Source of the DNA: JAEUIA01 sp034440255
GTDB lineage: Bacteria; Planctomycetota; UBA1135; GCA-002686595
Length of the DNA: 37,267 bases
Assembly (NCBI GenBank): GCA_034440255.1
Contig: JAWXBU010000164.1
Coordinates: 1-37,267, forward strand
Reading direction: 5' to 3'
Shown: positions 15,797 through 23,080 of the stretch, piece by piece
Position numbering within the stretch: the first letter of the stretch is position 1
How the letters are laid out: every line of letters begins with the position of its first letter
Notes under the pieces: generated by a model
Databases searched by the model: none
Told to the model about the DNA's origin: nothing
The model's input: the letters and a program-made list of their open reading frames with translations, nothing else
Translations under genes and position numbers: made by a program

Positions 15797-17608
15797 TCAC
15801 TCGACGACGGCCGCCGCGACCGTCGCATCGAGCGTGTTGATGCCTTGCGTGTAGGCACCGACCGCGCCGAGTTGCACGAGCGTCGCGCCTTGCACGATGT
15901 CGCTCTGCAGCGCGCTCGAGAAATCGGAGAAGCGCGTGAAGATGCGCACGGTTTGGTTCGTGCGATCGCGCAGCGAATAGAAGCCGTTGACGGCCGGGTG
16001 AGTGACCGTCGGCGTCGGCGCGGTCGGCAGCGGGATCGAGCCGAGGAATCCGCGGTCGACGATCGCGACCTCGCCGGTCGCGGCCACGCCGCTCACGTTC
16101 AGCTGGATCTGAGATGCGTTCGCCGTCGTGAGCACGTTCAAGCCCAGTCCCGGACGATTGCGCACGAAGAGCAGCGACGCCGCGGTGCTCTGATTCACGA
16201 GCGCCGTGGCCGTGAAGTCGGGGCCTGAGTCGCTGATCCCGCTGAAGTAGCCGATCGCAGTCACACTCGAAGTCGAGTTGATTCCGAGGCCGACCCCGAG
16301 CGCACCGACGTTCGCGACCAGTGCATTCGGATCGACCGGCGTGAACCCGCCGTCCGCCCAGTCGAACACCGTGTCGGCGAGGAGATCGACGCGCGCGAGA
16401 TCCAGCGTCAACGTCGTGCCGGCCGGCGCTCCGGCGGCTGGACCGAAGACGCGTGTGGGTTGCATGCGGATCACGCTCGTCGTCGTGTTCGCGCTCATCG
16501 TCGTGCCCGACAACGTGCCGAAGACGCGCACCAACTGACCGACGCTCAAGTCGTCGACGTCGAACGCGCTCGCCGATCCGCGGCGCACCACGTGGGTATC
16601 CGTGAAGCTCGTGTTCACGAGAAACGTCGTCGCGTAGAGGAAGGTCGTATGCGCGGGATTGCTGCTGAAACCGAGCACTTCGAACACCGCATCGCTGCCG
16701 GCGCCGCCTGTGCGGCCGACGATATGGCCTTCGATCACGTCCGTTCCGCCGTTGTACGTGCCGACGCCAGCTTCGACGTAGAGCACGTTGAATCGTGCCG
16801 TGGTCGGCGCGACTGAACCGAAGCACTGGATCGGCGCGTCGACGGGTAGGCCGGAAAGCGCCGTCAATCCTGCGGATCCGGTCGATGGGACACCGTCGAT
16901 CTGGAAGACCGTCGCACCTGAAGCCTGGAAGAGAACCGTCGAGATCACCGATCCGCCGAGCGCGCGCACGTTCCCGAGGAACGTCGAACCGACGGTGTCG
17001 ACCGAAGTCAGCGTGCCGACGGCCACGATCTGGCGCGGAAGCGTCGGGTCGACACGCAGCACGAACGCCGGCTCGAGCGCGACCGAATTGCCGACCATGT
17101 CGACGACGAACGACTGATCGATGTCGAAATCGAGCTCCAACAAGCGATGCGCTGTCGACGCGACCGTGAACGGCGAGCCCAGTTGCAACGGCACCGTGAT
17201 CGTCCCGGTGAGCGCGACACCGTTCGCGTCGCGCAGTGTCGCCGTCGTCGTCTTGCCGACGAGGAGGCAACGAGCGTTGGAGAGATCGAGCGTGATCGTC
17301 GCGCTGGTGTACGCGCCAATGGGAACGCGCGACGAAGCGAGCAGGTTCGAAGTGTCGACGAGCGAGGCGAGATCGACGCGCGCAGTTGTGGAGAGAACCG
17401 ACACCGTCGCGCCGCTCACGCGCTTCAGTTGGATGCCGGTGACGTCGACTTCGAACACCACGATGTCGTTCGACGCCGCATCCGTGATCGCGACCGACAC
17501 TGGCCCTGTCGTCGTGGTCGAGTTGAAAGGGTCCTCCTGCGAACACGAACCGGACCACAAGAGACTCGCGCACAGTGCCGCGTGCGCGGCGTGCTTCAAC
17601 AACTTCAT
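15797..17608 (-). CDS. Lipoprotein with N-terminal DUF4382-like domain
   Basis: 603 residues, predicted outer-envelope lipoprotein. The signal peptide runs to a lipobox (LLWSGSC|SQ). Residues about 35-190 resemble DUF4382 (GPVSVAITDAASNDIVVFEV, then VDLASLVDTS and PIGAYTSATITLDLS). The remainder is several beta-rich units of about 90 residues resembling DUF5666 repeats (VAVGTLTSVDTVGSTFLGNV, QLVRVFGTLSGTTMSANTT). The composition is very rich in Thr, Ser, Val and Ala. Two ATGs are in frame, at 17614 and 17608; AGAGGG is 7 nt from the second but only 1 nt from the first, so 17608 is preferred. TAGACT (17660-17655) and GATACT (17651-17646) are -10 candidates upstream. Function unknown; an adhesive or carbohydrate-related surface role is only a guess. 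Confidence 0.85.
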   Translation of the reverse strand: MKLLKHAAHAALCASLLWSGSCSQEDPFNSTTTTGPVSVAITDAASNDIVVFEVDVTGIQLKRVSGATVSVLSTTARVDLASLVDTSNLLASSRVPIGAYTSATITLDLSNARCLLVGKTTTATLRDANGVALTGTITVPLQLGSPFTVASTAHRLLELDFDIDQSFVVDMVGNSVALEPAFVLRVDPTLPRQIVAVGTLTSVDTVGSTFLGNVRALGGSVISTVLFQASGATVFQIDGVPSTGSAGLTALSGLPVDAPIQCFGSVAPTTARFNVLYVEAGVGTYNGGTDVIEGHIVGRTGGAGSDAVFEVLGFSSNPAHTTFLYATTFLVNTSFTDTHVVRRGSASAFDVDDLSVGQLVRVFGTLSGTTMSANTTTSVIRMQPTRVFGPAAGAPAGTTLTLDLARVDLLADTVFDWADGGFTPVDPNALVANVGALGVGLGINSTSSVTAIGYFSGISDSGPDFTATALVNQSTAASLLFVRNRPGLGLNVLTTANASQIQLNVSGVAATGEVAIVDRGFLGSIPLPTAPTPTVTHPAVNGFYSLRDRTNQTVRIFTRFSDFSSALQSDIVQGATLVQLGAVGAYTQGINTLDATVAAAVVE

Positions 17609-17753
17609 CTGCATGCCCTCTGCCGAAACCGAACCCTGCCGGGGGAGTATCGGCAGTCTAGCCGCTCTTCACCTGGGGTGTTCTCCTTTGTCGACTCGGG
17701 CTCGCTCGAAGAAGATGCGCATTGGGTTCCCAGCGCACGTGTTCGGCCCGTGT

Positions 17754-19610
17754 TCAATTTCCAGCGACCGACGCTCGCCGCGAATCGCGGCCGTGTTTGG
17801 CCCATTTTCTCGCAGAATCGACGAGGACCACGACGGCTGCGCTCATCAAGAGGATCGTCAGGATCGTGTTGATCCAACCCTGCGTCGCCGTCGATTCCAC
17901 GCGCGTCATCGCGAGGAAATTGTCACGGATCGACATGTAGCCGGCAGTCAGCGTCGTCGTCGCTACGAACGCGAGCGGCACCACTGTCGTCCACGCGTAG
18001 CGACCTTTCCCCGTGTTGACGAGGATCGTCGTCGCGACGCACAGCGCGACCGCGGCGAGCAATTGATTCGCGATGCCGAACATCGGCCAGATCGTGGAGA
18101 TCGACCCTTCCCAGATCAGTGCGCCCCAACCCAAACAGATGAGCGCCGTCGTCACGAGTGAGCCCGGCAACCAATCGTGCTTCGCGAACTTCGGATGCAC
18201 GCGGCGACCGAGGAACTCACCGAGCAAGAATCGCCCGACTCGCGTGCCCGTGTCGATCGTCGTCAAGATGAACAGCGCCTCGAACATGATCGCGAAGTGG
18301 TACCAGTACTTCATCAGCCCCGAGAAGCCCGGGATCGCGTCGAAGATCTTCGCGATGCCGATCGCGAGCGTGACCGCGCCGCCAGTGCGGCCGCGCAAGT
18401 TCTTCTCACCCGATTCGGCTTCGAGCCGATCGATCTCCACCGGGCTGAGGTCGAAGCTGGTGTGCTCGTGCGACGCGACCATCGCTTCGTACTTCACGCG
18501 CTGCTCGGGCGTGGCTTGCGCCGTATTGATCGCGAAGTAATCGCCGGGAAACAGCGACGTCGCAGCGACGAGTGCGGTCACTCCGACGACGCCCTCCATC
18601 AACATCGCGCCGTAGCCGATCATGCGGCAATCGCTCTCCTTTTTGATCATCTTCGGCGTCGTGCCCGAAGCGATCAACGCATGGAATCCCGAGATCGCGC
18701 CGCAGGCGATCGTGATGAACACGAACGGGAACACCTTGCCCTTCAAGATCGGTCCACCGCCGTCGACGAACGGGGTGAGCGCGGGCATCTCGAGGTTCGG
18801 ATTGACGATCAAGACGCCGATGACGAGGAATCCGATCGTGCCGATCTTGAGGTAGCTCGACAGGTAGTCGCGCGGGCACAGGAGCATCCACACCGGCAAG
18901 ACGCTCGCGACGAAACCGTAGATCGCCATCCACACGATGAGCGCGTGCTTGCTCAGTGTGAAGTGTTCCGCCCACGGAGATTCCGCGAGACGTCCTCCAG
19001 CCCACACCGCCGCGAGCAACACGACGACGCCGATTGCACTGGCTTCGCCGATCCGGCCCTTGCGGAAGCGGTACATGTAGAAGCCCATGAACAGCGCGAG
19101 CGGAATCGTCACGGCGACGGTGAACGTGCCCCACGGAGATTCGGCGAGCGCGTTGACGACGACGAGTCCGAGTCCCGCGATCGCGATGACGACGATGAAC
19201 AGGATCGCAATGCCCGCGACGAGGCCTGAAACAGGCGAAATCTCGGTGAAAGCGATCTCAGCCAACGATTTCCCGCCGCGCCTCACGCTGCCGACGAGGA
19301 TCATGAAATCCTGCACCGCGCCGCCGATCGTGACGCCGATCAACAGCCACAACAGTCCCGGCAAGAATCCGAACTGCGCAGCGAGCACGGGTCCGATCAG
19401 CGGCCCTGCGCCCGAGATCGCCGCGAAGTGATGTCCGAAGAGGACGTACTTGTTCGTCGGATAGAAATTGTGTCCGTCGTACTGCGTCACTGACGGACAC
19501 GCAGCGAGATCGGACAGCGTCAGGACCTTGGCCGCGAGGAACGCCGAGTAGTAGCGGTACGCAATCGCGATGACGCACAGGGCGCCGATCAGAATGGGGA
19601 GCGCGTGCAT
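17754..19610 (-). CDS. cstA: CstA-family carbon starvation protein (peptide/pyruvate transporter)
   Basis: 618 residues with about 15-16 membrane segments, somewhat shorter than E. coli CstA (about 700). The N-terminal CstA signature is clear: IAYRYYSAFLAAKVL, then YDGHNFYPTNKYVLFGHHFA, ISGAGPLIGPVLAAQFGFLPG and IGVTIGGAVQDF. The C-terminal part contains TTIDTGTRVGRFLLGEF and FGIANQLLAAVAL, also family hallmarks. CstA/BtsT proteins import peptides or pyruvate during carbon limitation; which applies here cannot be told. The start ATG at 19610 has no Shine-Dalgarno; TAGAGT lies 12 nt upstream. The acyl-CoA synthetase gene ends 45 nt upstream of this start on the same strand, so read-through is possible. 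Together with the M20 and M14 peptidases, it suggests peptide use. Confidence 0.95.
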   Translation of the reverse strand: MHALPILIGALCVIAIAYRYYSAFLAAKVLTLSDLAACPSVTQYDGHNFYPTNKYVLFGHHFAAISGAGPLIGPVLAAQFGFLPGLLWLLIGVTIGGAVQDFMILVGSVRRGGKSLAEIAFTEISPVSGLVAGIAILFIVVIAIAGLGLVVVNALAESPWGTFTVAVTIPLALFMGFYMYRFRKGRIGEASAIGVVVLLAAVWAGGRLAESPWAEHFTLSKHALIVWMAIYGFVASVLPVWMLLCPRDYLSSYLKIGTIGFLVIGVLIVNPNLEMPALTPFVDGGGPILKGKVFPFVFITIACGAISGFHALIASGTTPKMIKKESDCRMIGYGAMLMEGVVGVTALVAATSLFPGDYFAINTAQATPEQRVKYEAMVASHEHTSFDLSPVEIDRLEAESGEKNLRGRTGGAVTLAIGIAKIFDAIPGFSGLMKYWYHFAIMFEALFILTTIDTGTRVGRFLLGEFLGRRVHPKFAKHDWLPGSLVTTALICLGWGALIWEGSISTIWPMFGIANQLLAAVALCVATTILVNTGKGRYAWTTVVPLAFVATTTLTAGYMSIRDNFLAMTRVESTATQGWINTILTILLMSAAVVVLVDSARKWAKHGRDSRRASVAGN

Positions 19611-19622
19611 GTCGTGCGAGTC

Positions 19623-19628
19623 ACTCTA
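19623..19628 (-). promoter_or_regulatory. Candidate -10 element (TAGAGT) for cstA
   Basis: On the minus strand TAGAGT (four of six consensus bases) ends 12 nt before the cstA start codon, inside the 45-nt gap after the acyl-CoA synthetase gene. The same hexamer occurs 10 nt before the lipoprotein start at 35595. No convincing -35. Confidence 0.25.
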
Positions 19629-19655
19629 CGGGCGCGGACCTGACCGACAAAGAGC

Positions 19656-21233
19656 TCACCGCGCCTGATCGCGCAGGATTCTCCGCAGAATCTTGCCCGA
19701 CGGCGACTTCGGAATGCGCTCGACGAACTCGACGACGCGCACCCTCTTGTACGGCGCAACTCGCTCGGCCACGAAAGCGATGATGTCTTCGGCGCTGATC
19801 TCACTCTTGCGCACGATGAAGGCCTTCGGCACTTCGCCGCACTCCTCGTCGCGCAGGCCGACGACCGCTGCATCGGCGATCGCGGGATGCGTCAACAACA
19901 GCGCTTCGAGCTCGGCCGGCGCGACCTGCCACGCCTTGTATTTGATGAGCTCCTTGACGCGATCGACGACGAACAGATGTCCGTCGACGTCGACACGACC
20001 GATGTCGCCCGTGTGCAGCCAACCCTCGTCGTCGACCGTCGCGCGCGTGGCTTCGGGATTGTTCAAGTAGCCCTTCATGACCTGTGGGCCGCGCACGCGG
20101 ATCTCACCTTCGGATCCGCGCGCCACATCACGATCGGATGTCGTGTCGACGAGACGCACTGCGGTGCTCGCGAGCGGCCAACCCACCGATCCGAGCCTGT
20201 TTTCGTGGGGTTTCGGCGGAGTCATGTGCGTCGCCGGGCTGGCTTCGGTCATGCCGTAACCTTGCACGACATCTGCGCCAGTGCGAGTTGCGACGGCGCG
20301 CGAGAGTTCCGCCGACAGCGGCGCCGCACCGGAGAAAAGGACGCGCACACGGCTCAGATCGGCGCTCTCGAAGCGCGAGTTCTTGGCCAGCTCCAACAAG
20401 ATCGGAGGAACGAGTGGCGCATACGTGACGCCGTGTCGCTCGATGACGTCGACGAGACCGGCGATGTCGAAGCGACCCATCACGACTGTCGTCGCGCCGA
20501 TGGCAAGCGCCCAATTCTGGATCGCCGTGATGCCGTAGATGTGCGAGAGCGGAAGACAACACACGAGCACGTCGTCCTCGCGCATGTGGCCGACGTCGAC
20601 CTGCAACACGTTGGCGACGAGGTTTGCGTGCGTGAGCATGACGCCCTTCGACAGCCCAGTCGTGCCGCTCGAATAGGGGAGCGCCGCGACGTCGACCTGG
20701 GCGTCGATCGTCGGCAAGCGAGCGGTGCCCGCATCGGCGAGTAGGCTTGAAAAAGGCCTGAAATCAGGGCTCAAACCGAGTGTGAAGATGTCCTCGACGC
20801 CACACGCCCGTGCAACGGTCGAGAGCTTCGTCCCCAACTCGTCGGTCGTGACGAGGAAGCGCGCACGACTGTCCGCGAGCTGCTTCATGGCGTCGTCGAC
20901 GGTCGCGAGCGGGGGAATCGGAGTCAGGATCCCGCCAGCGCGGACGACCGCGTGGAATACGATCGGGCAATCGATCGAGTTGGGCGACATCAATGCGACG
21001 ACGTCGCCCTTCTGCAGCCCGACGCGCACGAGGCCCGATGCGGCGCGCTCGATCGCTTCGACGAGAGCCGAGTGCGTGAACGTACGACCCCCGTGCGCCT
21101 CGACGAGAGCTGGCTTCGAGCCCAAAGCGCGCGGACGACGCAGCACGAAATCCGCGAGCGGAACGTTCGGAACGACGATGGGGGCGTAGGGGCCGCGCTG
21201 GATCAAGAGCAGGGAGGATACCGCATGGTGCAA
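19656..21233 (-). CDS. AMP-forming acyl-CoA synthetase (4-coumarate:CoA ligase-like)
   Basis: 525 residues of the ANL superfamily: activates a carboxylate with ATP, then transfers it to CoA. Visible motifs: P-loop SSGTTGLSKG (188-197), QGYGMTEASP with the YGMTE adenine/ribose motif (326-330), DEGWLHTGD (Asp410), hinge/Arg region VVDRVKELIKYKAWQVAPAE, and catalytic Lys514 in PKSPSGKILRR. The KELIKYK-x-x-QVAPAELEALL pattern is the one seen in plant and bacterial 4CL-like enzymes, where the second residue after KYK is usually Gly or Phe but here is Ala-Trp. The start is uncertain: no ATG is in frame before the domain, so a TTG at 21233 (or one nine codons later) must be used. The acyl substrate cannot be predicted. 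Transcribed divergently from the next operon. Confidence 0.92.
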   Translation of the reverse strand: MHHAVSSLLLIQRGPYAPIVVPNVPLADFVLRRPRALGSKPALVEAHGGRTFTHSALVEAIERAASGLVRVGLQKGDVVALMSPNSIDCPIVFHAVVRAGGILTPIPPLATVDDAMKQLADSRARFLVTTDELGTKLSTVARACGVEDIFTLGLSPDFRPFSSLLADAGTARLPTIDAQVDVAALPYSSGTTGLSKGVMLTHANLVANVLQVDVGHMREDDVLVCCLPLSHIYGITAIQNWALAIGATTVVMGRFDIAGLVDVIERHGVTYAPLVPPILLELAKNSRFESADLSRVRVLFSGAAPLSAELSRAVATRTGADVVQGYGMTEASPATHMTPPKPHENRLGSVGWPLASTAVRLVDTTSDRDVARGSEGEIRVRGPQVMKGYLNNPEATRATVDDEGWLHTGDIGRVDVDGHLFVVDRVKELIKYKAWQVAPAELEALLLTHPAIADAAVVGLRDEECGEVPKAFIVRKSEISAEDIIAFVAERVAPYKRVRVVEFVERIPKSPSGKILRRILRDQAR

Positions 21234-21270
21234 GGCGGTCGAGCTCGATTCACTTCATGGCACAAAGTAC

Positions 21271-21299
21271 TTGACCGAATTGGGAGATCCTGCGAGTAT
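21271..21299 (+). promoter_or_regulatory. Candidate sigma-70 promoter for the membrane protein-regulator-UppS operon
   Basis: TTGACC (21271-21276, five of six) and GAGTAT (21294-21299, three of six) are separated by 17 nt, in the divergent gap. The -10 ends 7 nt before the ATG at 21307, so that start would be leaderless; if the ATG at 21364 is used instead, the leader is about 57 nt. Confidence 0.45.
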
Positions 21300-21306
21300 C
21301 GAGCCC

Positions 21307-21948
21307 ATGTCCCCCCGGCCGACCCCCTTGCGCTCGGTGTCCGATGGTAGCGATGGACCGTCGATGAGCCGCCGTGCCCTCGACGATCTCGTGTTCATTC
21401 GCGCGACCATGGAGAGTTCCGCGCTGCACACGGCGATTCCGGGTTGGGGCGGAGTGACGATGGGATTGACCGCGCTCGTCGCGACTCCGTTCGCGCTGAC
21501 GTCGCAGTCGAGTGGCCCATGGTTCGGCGTGTGGATGATCGCGGCGGTCATCGGCACGTCGGTCGGCGCGCTCGAAATGTGGCGCAAAGCGCGGTCGGAA
21601 GGCGTGTCGCTCGTCAGCGGACCCGGTTCGAGATTCGCGAAGGCGCTCGCACCTGCGCTCATCGCCGGAGCGCTGTTGACGCTCGCGATTCACGCGACAG
21701 GTCCGACGGAATTGCTGCCGGGGGTATGGTTGCTCTGCTACGGCGCCGCCGTCGTCGCCGCGGGAGCGCATTCGTTGCGCACGGTGCGCACGATGGGTTT
21801 GTCGATCATGCTCGTCGGCGCTGTCGCACTGCTCGGACTGGTGTTCGCGCGCGAGGAGCGTTGGCTTGGAGATTTGTGCATGGCCGCCGGCTTCGGCGTG
21901 ATGCACGTCGTGTTCGGACTGAAGATCGCGGGAGAACGTCGTGGCTGA
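21307..21948 (+). CDS. Small integral membrane protein of unknown function
   Basis: 213 residues from the ATG at 21307 (an ATG at 21364, reading MSRRALDDLVFIRATMESS, is an alternative and fits the conserved-looking part better). After a soluble stretch of about 40 residues it has about five or six membrane helices (GWGGVTMGLTALVATPFAL, FGVWMIAAVIGTSVGAL, a middle pair, then GLSIMLVGAVALLGLVFA). Its stop overlaps the winged-helix regulator start by 8 nt (21941-21948), so translation is coupled. I recall similar membrane protein plus short winged-helix pairs in other bacteria, but no established function. It may sense an envelope or lipid state and act on the regulator; that is speculation from gene order. 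Confidence 0.82.
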   Translation: MSPRPTPLRSVSDGSDGPSMSRRALDDLVFIRATMESSALHTAIPGWGGVTMGLTALVATPFALTSQSSGPWFGVWMIAAVIGTSVGALEMWRKARSEGVSLVSGPGSRFAKALAPALIAGALLTLAIHATGPTELLPGVWLLCYGAAVVAAGAHSLRTVRTMGLSIMLVGAVALLGLVFAREERWLGDLCMAAGFGVMHVVFGLKIAGERRG

Positions 21949-22312
21949 GAAGAAGCAACCGAAGGCGAAAAAAGGCCCGCTTCAAGCGTTGCGTGGATTG
22001 TCGGCGCCGGGCGGAAGTCCGGATGCAGACCGGCTGATCCACGAGCGCGTGCGGCTCGCGATCGTCAGTGCGTTGGCCGTACACGACAAGCTGACGTTCA
22101 ACGAATTGAAGACGTTGCTCGAAGCGACGGACGGCAACTTGTCGGTGCACTCGCGCAAGCTGGAAGAGGCCGGTCTCGTCGCGTGCGAGAAGTCCTTCAA
22201 CGGACGCATGCCGCTGACGGAGTACCGGTTGACCGCGCTCGGTCGACGCACGCTCGAGCGTTATCTCGAGCACATGGAAGCGTTGATTCGCGTCGTGCGC
22301 GAACGGGAGTGA
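21941..22312 (+). CDS. Winged-helix transcriptional regulator (short MarR/ArsR-like)
   Basis: 123 residues from a GTG start inside the end of the previous gene. A basic N-terminal tail (AEKKQPKAKKGP) leads to a winged helix at about 30-105: helix IHERVRLAIVSALAVHDKLT, helix-turn-helix FNELKTLLEATDGNLSVHSRKLEEAGLV, wing ACEKSFNGRMPLTEYRLTALG, and a last helix RRTLERYLEHMEALIRVV. This matches the winged-helix family often annotated as PF13601 (HTH_27). No ligand domain is present. It sits between a membrane protein (8-nt overlap) and the prenyltransferase (4-nt gap), so it probably regulates this operon, which is inferred. The divergent gap 21234-21306 is the likely operator region; I see no clear dyad there. 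Confidence 0.9.
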   Translation: MAEKKQPKAKKGPLQALRGLSAPGGSPDADRLIHERVRLAIVSALAVHDKLTFNELKTLLEATDGNLSVHSRKLEEAGLVACEKSFNGRMPLTEYRLTALGRRTLERYLEHMEALIRVVRERE

Positions 22313-22316
22313 TGCA

Positions 22317-23078
22317 ATGGAGAACGAGGGGACCGTCGTGACTGTCGACTTTGCGGCGCAAAGTAAAATGCGGCGGCTGCACGTTGCGATCATCATGGAC
22401 GGCAACGGACGCTGGGCCGAGGCGCGCTCGCTGCCGCGTTCGGCTGGACACGCGGCCGGCGCGACGGTCGTCCAGCGCATCGTCGAAGTCGCTCTGGACC
22501 TGGAAATCGAGCGGTTGACGTTGTTCGCGCTGTCGTCCGACAACCTGAATCGGCCCGCGGAACAGGTCGACGCGATCTTCGAGCTGATGCGCGTGTGGAT
22601 CGAGGTGCGCACGAGATTGTGCGTGACGAGTGGAGTCTCTCTGTCGTTCATCGGCCGCCGCGATCGCTTGCCGACGAGCCTGTTGCTGGCGATGGAACAC
22701 GCCGAGTGCGCCACCGATGTCGGATCGAAGTTGTGCGTTCGTCTCGCGGTCGACTACAGCTCGCGCGATGCAATCGTTCGCGCCGCGAGGCACTTCAACG
22801 TGCACGCTGCGCTCGGCGGGGCGCGCGACGGTTTCGATCGCGTGTTGGCCATCGAGAACCACGCCGGAGACGCGCCACGCGACGTCGACTTGCTCGTGCG
22901 GACCGGCGGAGAACAGCGCTTGTCCGACTTCCTCTTGTGGGAATGCGCCTATGCCGAGCTGCTCTTCAGTCCGAGGATGTGGCCCGACTTCACGGCGCAC
23001 GACCTCGAGTCCGCCGTGCGCGAATTCCATCGACGCGAACGGCGCTTCGGAGGTGTGGCGCCGAAGGAAGTCGGCTGA
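22317..23078 (+). CDS. uppS: Divergent cis-prenyltransferase (isoprenyl transferase, UppS family)
   Basis: 253 residues, normal for cis-prenyltransferases that extend FPP with IPP to polyprenyl carriers. Catalytic Asp28 is present in AIIMDGNGRWAE, with His45 (RSAGHAAG) and the C-terminal pyrophosphate region DLLVRTGGEQRLSDFLLWE (Arg195, Arg201) plus YAEL (Glu214) and WPDF. Two normally conserved motifs differ: the usual SSENWxRP is SSDNLNRP (Glu to Asp, Trp to Leu at 77), and NYGGRWDI is DYSSRDAI (146-153). So it may be a paralog with altered allylic substrate or chain length rather than the housekeeping enzyme. Usual partners (cdsA, dxr, frr) are absent. The start at ATG 22317 has GGGAG 7 nt upstream, inside the regulator gene. 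Confidence 0.88.
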   Translation: MENEGTVVTVDFAAQSKMRRLHVAIIMDGNGRWAEARSLPRSAGHAAGATVVQRIVEVALDLEIERLTLFALSSDNLNRPAEQVDAIFELMRVWIEVRTRLCVTSGVSLSFIGRRDRLPTSLLLAMEHAECATDVGSKLCVRLAVDYSSRDAIVRAARHFNVHAALGGARDGFDRVLAIENHAGDAPRDVDLLVRTGGEQRLSDFLLWECAYAELLFSPRMWPDFTAHDLESAVREFHRRERRFGGVAPKEVG

Positions 23079-23080
23079 AA

